From VXNJ01 sp009840625 (GTDB lineage: Bacteria; Chloroflexota; UBA11872; VXNJ01): a DNA stretch of 64,000 nt. Numbering within the stretch: the first letter of the stretch is position 1; every line of letters begins with the position of its first letter. The notes under the pieces were generated by a model. That model had not been told where the DNA came from and did no database searches. It saw only the letters and a program-made list of their open reading frames with translations. The stretch lies in the NCBI GenBank assembly GCA_965207915.1, contig OZ242304.1, positions 2,356,001 through 2,420,000 on the forward strand, written 5' to 3'. A program made the position numbers and the translations under genes. Of the stretch, positions 23,550-30,846 are shown in pieces.

Positions 23550-23776
23550 TGGCCCGCATGCCGCCGGTCTCCAGCCGGCGCTTTATCAAGATCATGGAGC
23601 TGGTCGGGTTCGAGCTCGTGCGCTGGAAGGGCAGCCACGCGATCCTTTCCCATCCCGATGGACGTATGCTCTCGGTGCCCGAGCGGCGCCAGCTGCGGAT
23701 CGGGACCCAGCGGGCGCTGATCAGGGCGGCGGGCCTGAGCCGGGATGAGTTCATCAGGCTGAACGCAGAGATCTGA
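23549..23776 (+). CDS. hicA: HicA toxin (module 2)
   Basis: 75 residues with RRFIKIMELVGFELVRWKGS followed by HAILSHPDGRMLSVP; the KGSH motif retains the catalytic His. HicA is a small mRNA interferase. The GTG at 23549 overlaps the hicB stop; an ATG nine bases on is also possible. This is one of three modules here with an intact histidine. Confidence 0.8.
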   Translation: MARMPPVSSRRFIKIMELVGFELVRWKGSHAILSHPDGRMLSVPERRQLRIGTQRALIRAAGLSRDEFIRLNAEI

Positions 23777-23866
23777 GCCACGGCGGCGCGCGGTAAGAGG
23801 GCGCCGCATGGCCACAGGGCCACGGCGATCAGTATCCACTTGTTTGTGGCCCGACAACCGGGGCAA

Positions 23867-24793
23867 TTAGCCGGGAAGGTGTCGACTTACGAGCTGGAAA
23901 AACTCTTTTTCGGACAGCACTTGGATATTGCTGCCGCGCTCTATCAATTCCAGCACCTTGCGATGCTTGCCGCTTAAACGGTCGGTGTCAGCGGAGTCGC
24001 CCTCATCCTGATGCCGGTCGCGCGTCCAGCCTTCCCGCGGCTGGGTTCCGTCAACCAGCATCGTGACTTTCTTGCTGGCGCCGTCGACGACATTGCAACC
24101 GATCGCGGCTGCAAGGTCGGCCGCCGCTGGCCTTGGGATGGTCAACCTACCGGTGAAAAGCACCGTCTCGCCGTACAGCGCGCCGCGTGGATCACCGTCC
24201 AGTCGGACACGCTTCGGATATCTCGAGCCCGTGGATCCCCTGGGAGCGATCGGCTTTTTGACGCGAGCCAGCCACCCCGGGATATCCAGTCCGGAGTGTT
24301 CGCTGGCCCGAAGAATGATTTCTGCAGCAGCGCGCGCGTCCTCAAGCGCATCGTGGTGCTTGAACTCGATGCCGAGGTCGTTGGCGACATTGTCCAAGCT
24401 GTAGCCTCTGCGGGCATATCGTTCCGGCCACGCGCGGCGGGCCACTGCGGCGCTGTCGAGCCAAACGATGGACGGTATGTCCTTACCCACTCCAATCAAC
24501 ACCCCTTCCAAGGCGTTGCGATCGAACATGGTATGGCACACCACCACCGAGCCTTCTAGCCGCGACTGTAATTCGTCGACGATCGCGGCGATCACTGGGG
24601 CGTCGCGGACTTTCTCCGGGGTTATGCCGTGGATCTCGATGTTTTCCTCATCGAATTCGTCCTCGGGATCGACCAGCGTCTCCCAGGTGTCACGGATCGA
24701 CCCGTCGACGACGTGGGCTATACCGACCTGGCAGATGCTCCATTCAAGAAAACTTGCGGTTTCGACGTCTATGGCGTTGAAAGTCAGCGGCAC
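23867..24793 (-). CDS. DEDDh exonuclease with C-terminal BRCT-like domain
   Basis: 308 residues. Residues 1-165 are a DnaQ-type proofreading exonuclease: NAIDVETAS (Exo I, D9 and E11), CHTMFDRNALEGV (Exo II) and FKHHDALEDARAA (Exo III, with the H..D pair). Residues ~205-300 (LYGETVLFTGRLTIPRPAAA, then GCNVVDGASKKVTMLVDG) fit a BRCT domain as seen in NAD-dependent ligase and in some PolC-like exonucleases. It should remove 3' nucleotides and bind nicked or broken DNA ends. It converges on the hicA of module 2. Confidence 0.85.
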   Translation of the reverse strand: MPLTFNAIDVETASFLEWSICQVGIAHVVDGSIRDTWETLVDPEDEFDEENIEIHGITPEKVRDAPVIAAIVDELQSRLEGSVVVCHTMFDRNALEGVLIGVGKDIPSIVWLDSAAVARRAWPERYARRGYSLDNVANDLGIEFKHHDALEDARAAAEIILRASEHSGLDIPGWLARVKKPIAPRGSTGSRYPKRVRLDGDPRGALYGETVLFTGRLTIPRPAAADLAAAIGCNVVDGASKKVTMLVDGTQPREGWTRDRHQDEGDSADTDRLSGKHRKVLELIERGSNIQVLSEKEFFQLVSRHLPG

Positions 24794-24893
24794 TTTCCCT
24801 ACGCTCCATTACACGTAGCTCCCCAGGTGCCCTTGACACTATGTTGTCGATACCGCGGCAGGTAAATCGAAAATTGCTCCCCGGAGGACCGGA

Positions 24894-26024
24894 CTAGCGC
24901 TCGGGGTCCTTGGCTTCCAGGTTGCCCGGGTGCTCGTGCATGCGGCGGGTGTAAAAGCTGTGCCGGCGCTGGATGTTGGCGCCAACATTGCTGTCGGCCT
25001 GTATCCAGACCCAATAGGATTCCCACATCTCGGTGACCTTGCCCCTGTTCATCAGTCGGCGCGCCTTGGCCAGTTCGGCAACAAATCGCCCGTGGGCCTC
25101 GGCCAGCGTCGACTCCCAGGAACGCGTGTACCCGTCCCAGATCGAGTCGAGCAGCAGCACAAGATGGATCGCATCGTGCTTACGCAGCTTGCCGATCTTG
25201 CGACCGCCGAGGAGCTCGTCCAGCTTGTCGAGGATCGCCCGCAGGCGGAGGCAGGTGGGCGAGTGGCGGTCGAACTCCAGGTTCTTGTAGTAATGGTCGT
25301 CAATATCATCAGCTCTTATGTTGCCGAGCTCGCCGCGGCCCTGGCGGTGCTGCTCGAACAGGATCGCGATCTGGGCCGCCAGTTGCCGGGTCCGGCCCCG
25401 GTCCGAATGCGGCTTCATGCGCAGCACGCGCCGGAAGAAGGGATGGCCGGGATAGCGTCCGATGATCGGCTTGCCGCCCAGGCTCAGCACGAATTCGGTG
25501 AACTGACCAGGCAGTGAGTCGCGCCGCTCTTGGGGATTTAAGGGAGTTCCGGACTGCAGGCGCACGAACAGGTCCCGAACCTCGTTCTCGTCAGCATCCT
25601 CGATGCGCACAACCGGGACCTTTGCCCTCAGCAGCTGCTCCTGCAGTCCATCACCCAGCGCATGGAAGTCCTTCCCGGCCCAGGGACACGGCTGGTCCTG
25701 CAGGAACCTGGGGAACCGCGTCCTTCTGTCACCGGGGTCCAGCAATGGGAATGCTCCCTCAACGTAGTGGTACAGGGCGTCGATCCGCTGCTGGCCGTCG
25801 ATGATGTCCAAAGCCTCCCATGACATCCCGCCGGCCGAACTCTTGACAAAGTGCAGGTAGATGATCGGCAGGGGATACCCGCACAGCACCGAATCGACCA
25901 GCTTCTGCTGCTGTAGCGGTTGCCAGGCCGCGCCCCTTTGGTATTCACGATTGGCTCGGGCGATGCCTGCTCGCCGGAGCTCGACCAAATCGCGCACGGT
26001 CCGAAACCCCTGCTTGTTTTTCAT
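24894..26024 (-). CDS. DUF262 (GmrSD/ParB-fold) protein
   Basis: 376 residues from the ATG at 26024; AGGAGG ends five bases upstream, which rejects a GTG two codons earlier. The N-terminal ~150 residues carry the DUF262 signature: REYQRGAAWQPLQQQKLVDS, LCGYPLPIIYL and DIIDGQQRIDAL, followed by FVRLQSGTPLNPQERRDS. The DGQQR loop binds and hydrolyses nucleotides in GmrSD and SspE anti-phage proteins. The second half is helical and lacks the HNH domain (DUF1524) of those enzymes. A defence role is plausible but not shown. Confidence 0.75.
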   Translation of the reverse strand: MKNKQGFRTVRDLVELRRAGIARANREYQRGAAWQPLQQQKLVDSVLCGYPLPIIYLHFVKSSAGGMSWEALDIIDGQQRIDALYHYVEGAFPLLDPGDRRTRFPRFLQDQPCPWAGKDFHALGDGLQEQLLRAKVPVVRIEDADENEVRDLFVRLQSGTPLNPQERRDSLPGQFTEFVLSLGGKPIIGRYPGHPFFRRVLRMKPHSDRGRTRQLAAQIAILFEQHRQGRGELGNIRADDIDDHYYKNLEFDRHSPTCLRLRAILDKLDELLGGRKIGKLRKHDAIHLVLLLDSIWDGYTRSWESTLAEAHGRFVAELAKARRLMNRGKVTEMWESYWVWIQADSNVGANIQRRHSFYTRRMHEHPGNLEAKDPER

Positions 26025-26073
26025 GTCCACCTCCTGGATGGAATATGCACGTAGCTCCTAGTAGATTTACCCA

Positions 26074-26382
26074 TTGGAACTAGCGAAATCCGGAGTTGGA
26101 GCCATGCTTACCGACCCGCCCGGGAATCGATTGCATAGTTGGCGATTTCGCGGACAAGACGGCCAGTTAACCGACCAACAATGGGCCGCATTGTGGGCAT
26201 GGGTTGCATTGCAACCGATCGTCCCGGACGACGTTCCCTTCAATGGGTTGATCGTGGTGGTCGGGGCGCTGCTCTCGGCAGGCATGGATCCAACCGATAT
26301 CTTGCCGGTGCTGGAAGATCAGGCGTGCGCAGCGGCAAACTTTTTTCTTGACCGCCTGGCCGAATCTCGCGCAGATCCGTAG
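26074..26382 (+). CDS. Hypothetical protein
   Basis: 102 residues from a TTG at 26074; an ATG at 26104 is an alternative. One hydrophobic stretch (FNGLIVVVGALLSAGMD) may be a buried or membrane helix; the C-terminus is helical. No family recognised. It is transcribed away from the DUF262 gene and converges on hicA module 3. Confidence 0.4.
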   Translation: MELAKSGVGAMLTDPPGNRLHSWRFRGQDGQLTDQQWAALWAWVALQPIVPDDVPFNGLIVVVGALLSAGMDPTDILPVLEDQACAAANFFLDRLAESRADP

Positions 26383-26452
26383 ATCGCTCGAGAGCTGTCT
26401 TCAACCCCACGTCGCGGCAGTTAGTCGCCGCTGCGCTTACCCTGGCCCTCGA

Positions 26453-26731
26453 TCAGAGACCGTCGAATTCGTCGGTGGTCAACCCAGCCTGGCGAAGGAT
26501 GCTGCGCGAGGTCCCGACGGCGATCTCGCGATGGCGGGGCACTATGGCAGTGCGAATCGAGTTGCCTTCCGATCGGGCGAATTTCACATGGCTGCCCTTC
26601 TGGCCAACCATCCGGAATCCGGCCGATTCAAGCCCGCGGGCAACTTCCCGGTAGGTAAGCGGCTTAACCGGCCACGACCTCGACTTCGATCGCGTGGGTC
26701 TGCGGCGGTGCGATCGGGGCCGGCATCTCAA
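26453..26731 (-). CDS. hicA: HicA toxin (module 3)
   Basis: The conserved part begins at 26668 (VKPLTYREVARGLESAGFRM) and contains QKGSH with the catalytic histidine. No ATG, GTG or TTG lies at the expected start; the first in-frame start upstream is a TTG at 26731 inside hicB, so either the toxin carries a 21-residue extension or uses the GTT at 26668. The paralogue at 30542-30802 has the same problem, suggesting a shared translation mechanism coupled to hicB. Confidence 0.7.
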   Translation of the reverse strand: MRCRPRSHRRRPTRSKSRSWPVKPLTYREVARGLESAGFRMVGQKGSHVKFARSEGNSIRTAIVPRHREIAVGTSRSILRQAGLTTDEFDGL

Positions 26732-26870
26732 AGTGAAGCTCTAGGGCTTCCTTCAGGTTCTCGAGCGACTCCTCGACGGTCTCACCCTGGCTGGCAACGT
26801 CGATACCGAGTGCCTGGGCGACGAACCAGTCCTTCTCCCGATGGACGCTTACAAAGAACTTTTGCTTCAT
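26664..26870 (-). CDS. hicB: HicB-like antitoxin (module 3)
   Basis: 68 residues, MKQKFFVSVHREKDWFVAQA through ASQGETVEESLENLKEALEL, the HicB fold without a DNA-binding tail. Nearly identical to the antitoxin at 30385-30591 in sequence and in its upstream ~60 bases. Antitoxin first, toxin overlapping. Confidence 0.8.
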   Translation of the reverse strand: MKQKFFVSVHREKDWFVAQALGIDVASQGETVEESLENLKEALELHFEMPAPIAPPQTHAIEVEVVAG

Positions 26871-26962
26871 CGCAGCTCAGGTGCTAGAGATCCCCGAAAT
26901 TATCACGCCGGCAGAGATCTTCGGCGGCGGCCGAATCACTACGCATCCTAGTAGCCTTCAAG

Positions 26963-26978
26963 GCCTACTCGAGTAGGC
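26963..26978. promoter_or_regulatory. 16-bp perfect palindrome
   Basis: GCCTACTCGAGTAGGC is a perfect 16-bp palindrome 47 bases before the symporter reading frame. It could be an operator; no regulator is visible nearby. Confidence 0.4.
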
Positions 26979-27024
26979 TCCAGGGGGCTCCTCCCTGTTC
27001 CCGTGCCGCGACTGAAGACCCCCC

Positions 27025-27830
27025 CTGCAACTCGTACCTCTCGACTGGTTCGTCATCGCGCTGTATGGGCTAACCGCCCTTATCACCGGTCTTTACTTCG
27101 CCCGGCGCGCGGGCCGGGGGGCCGACGAGTTCTTCCTCTCGGGCCGGCGGCTCCCCTGGTGGCTGCTAGGCACGTCGATGGTCGCAACGACGTTTTCCAC
27201 CGACACGCCCAACTTGGTCGCCGACCTGGTGCGGGCCGGCGGGGTAGCACAGAACTGGGTCTGGTGGGCCTTCCTGATCACCGGGATGTGCACGGCGTTC
27301 TTCTATGCCAGGCTGTGGCGCCGGTCGGCCGCGCTGACCGACATCGAGTTCTACGAGCTGCGCTACTCGGGCAAGCCGGCCGCCTTCCTGCGGGGCTTCC
27401 GCGCACTCTACCTGGGCGTCGTCTTCAACGTGATCATCATCGCCGCGGTGACGCTGGCGGCCACCAAGATCGGCGGCGTTCTCCTTGGCCTCGACCCGCT
27501 CACGACGGTTCTGATCGCGGGGACTGTGGCTATGGTCTATTCGGCCACCTCGGGTCTCTGGGGCGTCGTCGTCACCGACCTCGTGCTCTTTGTCGTGGCC
27601 ATGATCGGCTCGATCGCGGCCGCGTACTTTGCTCTGCAGCAGCCGGAGGTTGGCGGGCTCGCCGGACTGGTCGCCAACCCGGAGTTGCAAGAGGCTATGC
27701 GGTTCCTGCCCGACTTCTCCGACTGGTCCGCCGCGGCCGGGATCTTCATCGTTCCGCTCGCGGTGCAGTGGTGGGCCACCTGGTATCCCGGGGCCGAGCC
27801 GGGAGGCGGAGGATACGTCGCCCAGCGCGC
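27025..27830 (+). pseudogene. Truncated sodium:solute symporter (SSS family)
   Basis: The frame reads LDWFVIALYGLTALITGLYF, ADEFFLSGRRLPWWLLGTSM and VATTFSTDTPNL, the start of SSS transporters with helix 1 and the sodium-site helix. About six membrane helices follow up to PGAEPGGGGYVAQR, where similarity stops at ~27830 against an IS21 fragment; ~45% of the family length is present. The only in-frame starts are a CTG at 27025, which gives the full N-terminus, and an ATG at 27178, which would delete helix 1. The frame continues by chance to 28335. Confidence 0.75.
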
Positions 27831-28309
27831 CCTGCCTGCGCTTTTTCACGTAGGCGATCACGGTGTGGGGCGAGCAGCCGCACTGCCGGGCCGTTTCCCG
27901 GTAGGAGAGGGTCTGGTCGTAGACCTGAAGAATCTTCATGATTTCCTCGGTAGATTTCATTGGCGACTCCGCTTGCCGCTGGCGTTGGAACACCAGCAAA
28001 GTCAAGCCGGAGAAGCCCCCGTCGGGGCCGTTGACGGCCCCGACGGGTTACCTGATCGAGGAAGGCATCAGGCCATGGTGGGCAGGTTCATCGCCACGGT
28101 ACGTGCGGTATCGGTGGCCGCAGCCATGCCGGGCGGTTGCTGGTTGCCAAAACCGCCTTTGGCCGTGCAGTTTCGTTTCCGCGAGCGTGCACTTTTACGT
28201 TTCCGCGGCTCCGCAGATTTCCGTAGGTGTGCAGTTTCTGGTTGCCAAAACCGCCAGTCGGCGTGCGGTTTCATTTCCGTAGGTGTGCGTTTTTACGATT
28301 CCGCCGACA
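27831..28309 (-). mobile_element. IS21-family left-end fragment
   Basis: On the minus strand the segment begins at 28309 with TGTCGGCGGAATCGT, a typical IS21 tip, followed by repeated transposase-binding-like motifs: GTTGCCAAAACCGCC at 28143-28157 and 28241-28255, and TTCCGTAGGTGTGC at 28219-28232 and 28275-28288. A truncated istA start follows. The right part of the element is gone and the broken edge joins the symporter gene at about 27830. Confidence 0.65.
27833..27960 (-). pseudogene. istA: IstA N-terminal helix-turn-helix fragment
   Basis: From the ATG at 27960 the frame reads MKSTEEIMKILQVYDQTLSY, then RETARQCGCSPHTVIAYVKK RRQG, the DNA-binding start of IS21 IstA transposases, and then loses all similarity at 27833. 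The remaining ~450 residues are missing. It belongs to a different IS21 subgroup from the complete element at 48.4 kb. Confidence 0.65.
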
Positions 28310-28941
28310 AACAGTCCTTCTTACTGGATCATTAGCCGCCCGGCGGACGATAGCGGTGATTGTCAAGCCCTGTTTTGCAAGTCCATGAGTTTCCAAGCAT
28401 TCCTCACAAGACGAGCTAAAACCCGACCGGGAATCCTGCGCACCCGCTGGTCGATTGCCGGGGTGTGGCGGGCAGGTATGTGGAGGTGGGTTGGCCGCGG
28501 CGCACCGCATATAGCTGAGGGACCTGTTCCCTTTTGGGTGGGCGCGATTGAACGCGCCAACAAAGTCGCTGCCGGCGGGACTTGCTATCAGCACCCGGCG
28601 CGACAGTCGGCCGCTGCCGCCCAGCTTTGCCGCGTTCGGCGATGGCCAAGGATCTGGCCGAGAGCGAATCCTACCGGGCAGGGTTTTAAACGCCCTGGAG
28701 TTGGTATTCGGCGGTGAATCCAGCCCAATAAGCCAATCAGTTGGAAGCGCTGTGCGCGGCATCCGGTCACTTCGACGTTGCATTAGATGCGATCAAGCAA
28801 TGCGGAGTTGTCGCTGCCGATTAGGAATAGGAATAGCACTTACTCACCTAACGACTGCAGGCAATGGTTCGCACGCAATCCGGGAAACGTGGCGGCATGA
28901 TAAAGGGATTGGCGAAATGCATCCCGCTAGGAGAGAGCTTC
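28310..28941. other. Gene-free stretch
   Basis: Between the IS21 tip and the next gene I see no reading frame with a ribosome site or family feature on either strand; open frames here are arginine- and proline-rich and overlap one another. Probably decayed DNA. Confidence 0.4.
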
Positions 28942-29343
28942 ATGGCTGATCCGAACCATAGCCCCGCGCAACTATGGGCCGCGCTCGAAGTTGCCCGAAA
29001 CCGCTGCAACGATGATCTGCGGGAACTCCGCCAAGCCGAGGCGGGTCTGCGAGCCGAGCACAGGACCAGCAGTCAATCGGGAGCCGGCGGCGAATTCGCT
29101 CACCAGGAAGAACGGTTGCATTTCGCTCTCGATCAGGCGCGACGTGCTCATCAGCACCTCGAGACGGCAGCCCAGCACACAGTCAGCGGACTGATAGCGC
29201 ACTTGGCCGCACAGCTGGGATCCGGAACCGACCTGAGCAAAACAATTGCGTCTGCCGCGCTGCTCGCCAATCGCGGGTTGTGGGCTGAACCTGGACAGGT
29301 TCCGGAGATCGCTGGCGATCTGGAGCCCCCGGAGCTCTTGTAG
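28942..29343 (+). CDS. Hypothetical helical protein
   Basis: 133 residues from the ATG at 28942 with AGGAGAG upstream. The middle (RCNDDLRELRQAEAGLRAEH, then HQEERLHFALDQARRAHQHL) is charged and heptad-like, suggesting coiled coil; the C-terminal part is amphipathic. No signal peptide and no recognised family. Confidence 0.5.
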   Translation: MADPNHSPAQLWAALEVARNRCNDDLRELRQAEAGLRAEHRTSSQSGAGGEFAHQEERLHFALDQARRAHQHLETAAQHTVSGLIAHLAAQLGSGTDLSKTIASAALLANRGLWAEPGQVPEIAGDLEPPELL

Positions 29344-29519
29344 GCTGCCCAAGTCGCATTTGTCTGCGCCAAGGTTCCGGGTCCGGTCAGGGCAGATTCG
29401 TGCGCACAATCGTCAAAACCGGCACCGATTCGAGGCAATGGCTTCCCGCAGCCGGATGTTACCCCACCTTGGTAGCATTCGGCCCCTTCGATCGACCCCT
29501 CGCGTGTCCAGTCCGGCTC

Positions 29520-29602
29520 TTCCATTGGACACCAGCGCGGCCACGGTCGTCGCTAATCAGCTTCGGCCGTATTTCTCGGGGTTCGCCTATGTGTTGTTCT
29601 GA
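29520..29602 (+). pseudogene. Possible C-terminal scrap of an IS1380-type transposase
   Basis: The frame ends LDTSAATVVANQLRPYFSGF AYVLF and a stop. The ANQLR-x-x-F-x-x-FAYVL pattern resembles the final helix of IS1380-family DDE transposases. The upstream frame shows no similarity. Short and uncertain. Confidence 0.3.
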
Positions 29603-29603
29603 G

Positions 29604-29642
29604 CCCTCAGCGGCCGTGCCCTCCGGCCCCGGCCGCTGAGGG
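29604..29642. terminator. 12-bp GC-rich inverted repeat
   Basis: CCCTCAGCGGCC (29604-29615) pairs perfectly with GGCCGCTGAGGG (29631-29642) around a 15-base loop. No T-run follows on either strand, so if it terminates transcription it is not a classical intrinsic terminator. Confidence 0.4.
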
Positions 29643-29770
29643 CGCGCAGTGCCAGATCCTGCGGCTCAGGTCGCTGAGGGTCGCCGTCCAAATCCAGATC
29701 ACTCACCACCGGCGGCCCTCTACTTCCCGATCAGGATCGTCTTCCTGAGGGTCCGGGCTGCCGGTGCCTC

Positions 29771-30295
29771 ATGTCGCGGCCGCCGCCCGGCCCTGGATCG
29801 ACGGCCTGGGCCTTAACGATCCGCACAACCTTTGCCACCGAATACGTAGCGCTGCCGACATTGGTGCCGCGGCGCTGGGCGTTCATCCGCGGGCACGTGC
29901 TCGAGCTGGCGGCGGTGCTGATGCTGTCGTTTAGGATGCTGCGCTTTGTCGCCGTCGTGCCCTGATGGCAAGGGGCGGTAACGGCTGGGCGGATCTTTGC
30001 CTCCGGGGCGCTATTGGGCGGCATCGGGGCACTGCTCTTCTCGGTTCTTGCGGCGGCGGTATTTATGTTCGCCTGGGAGTCAGAGGCGCCCGGTGCCCAG
30101 ATCCGGACCTTTGGCGACGCGCTGCAGTGGGCAATGATTACCGCCACCACGGTCGTCTACGGCGACCTGGCGCCGATCACTCCCACGGGCTGGTTCCTGG
30201 CCAGCGCCCTGATGATCGCCGGAACCACGTCGATGACGATGCTCACCGTCGCGCTGGCGGCCGCACTTGTGAAATGGCAGGGCCCGGATCGTTGA
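29771..30295 (+). pseudogene. Potassium-channel-like protein with an internal TGA
   Basis: The first segment (TIRTTFATEYVALPTLVPRR, then GHVLELAAVLMLSFRMLRFV) looks like S3-S4 of a voltage-gated channel and stops at TGA 29963-29965. The same frame continues LGGIGALLFSVLAAAVFMFA and then TATTVVYGDLAPITPTGWF, the selectivity-filter region with Y-G-D, followed by the inner helix. Without the TGA it is one 174-residue protein that also lacks S1-S2. Probably dead, although the second half could start at the ATA/ATG region near 30014. Confidence 0.6.
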
Positions 30296-30384
30296 GCGGT
30301 CCGCCGACCGGTGCAGGCGCGCTTCCGCCGCCGAAGATCTCTGCCGGCGTGACAATTTCGGGGATCTCTAGCACCTGAGCTGCG

Positions 30385-30591
30385 ATGAAGCAAAAGTTCT
30401 TTGCAAGCGTCCACCGCGAAAAGGACTGGTTCATCGCCCAAGCGCTCGGTGTTGACGTTGCTAGCCAGGGTGAGACCGTCGAGGAGTCGCTCGAGAACTT
30501 AAAGGAAGCCCTCGAGCTTCACTTCGAGGTGCCGGCCGCGGTTGCCCCACCGCAGATCCACGCGATCGAAGTCGAGGTCGTGGCCGGTTAA
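30385..30591 (+). CDS. hicB: HicB-like antitoxin (module 4)
   Basis: 68 residues: MKQKFFASVHREKDWFIAQA through the conserved GETVEESLENLKEALELHFE. Paralogue of module 3 with about 90% identity by eye. The ATG follows the conserved upstream block; no strong ribosome site is visible, as in module 3. Confidence 0.8.
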   Translation: MKQKFFASVHREKDWFIAQALGVDVASQGETVEESLENLKEALELHFEVPAAVAPPQIHAIEVEVVAG

Positions 30592-30802
30592 GCTGCCTAG
30601 CTACCGGGAAGTGGCCCGCAGACTGCAGGCGGCCGGGTTCCGGATGGTTGGCCAGAAAGGCAGTCACGTCAAGTTCGCCCGATCGGACGGCCACTCGGTG
30701 CACACGGCCATAGTCCCGCGCCATCGCGAGATCGCCGTCGGGACTTTGCGCAGCATCATGCGCCAGATCGGGTTGACCCCTGATGAATTCGACGAGCTCT
30801 GA
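30542..30802 (+). CDS. hicA: HicA toxin (module 4)
   Basis: The core starts at 30587 (VKLPSYREVARRLQAAGFRM) and includes QKGSH with the catalytic histidine, then TAIVPRHREIAVGTLRSIMR. The first conventional in-frame start is a TTG at 30542 inside hicB; a CTG at 30593 is another option. The toxin overlaps the antitoxin as in module 3. Confidence 0.75.
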   Translation: MPHRRSTRSKSRSWPVKLPSYREVARRLQAAGFRMVGQKGSHVKFARSDGHSVHTAIVPRHREIAVGTLRSIMRQIGLTPDEFDEL

Positions 30803-30846
30803 TCGGGAAGCCGTGGCCAGCCTGGGCGGTAGAGATTGGGGATCGG

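Larger units (their letters stand above)
26453..26930. repeat. Inverted-repeat arm 1 (hicBA cassette)
   Basis: The whole hicBA unit plus about 60 bases of upstream DNA is repeated in opposite orientation at 30326-30802. The conserved upstream region contains AGATCTCT and GGATCTCTAG, a candidate operator or promoter retained in both copies. The two arms enclose ~3.4 kb. Confidence 0.8.
30326..30802. repeat. Inverted-repeat arm 2 (hicBA cassette)
   Basis: Opposite-orientation copy of 26453-26930. The upstream part GAAGATCTCTGCCGGCGTGA to the ATG differs from arm 1 by about one base in 55, and the encoded antitoxins differ at only a few residues. Confidence 0.8.

Noticed and set aside
28283..28717. 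144-codon plus-strand frame after the IS21 end
   Set aside because: It begins within the IS21 tip, lacks a ribosome site and overlaps competing frames of equal quality on the other strand.
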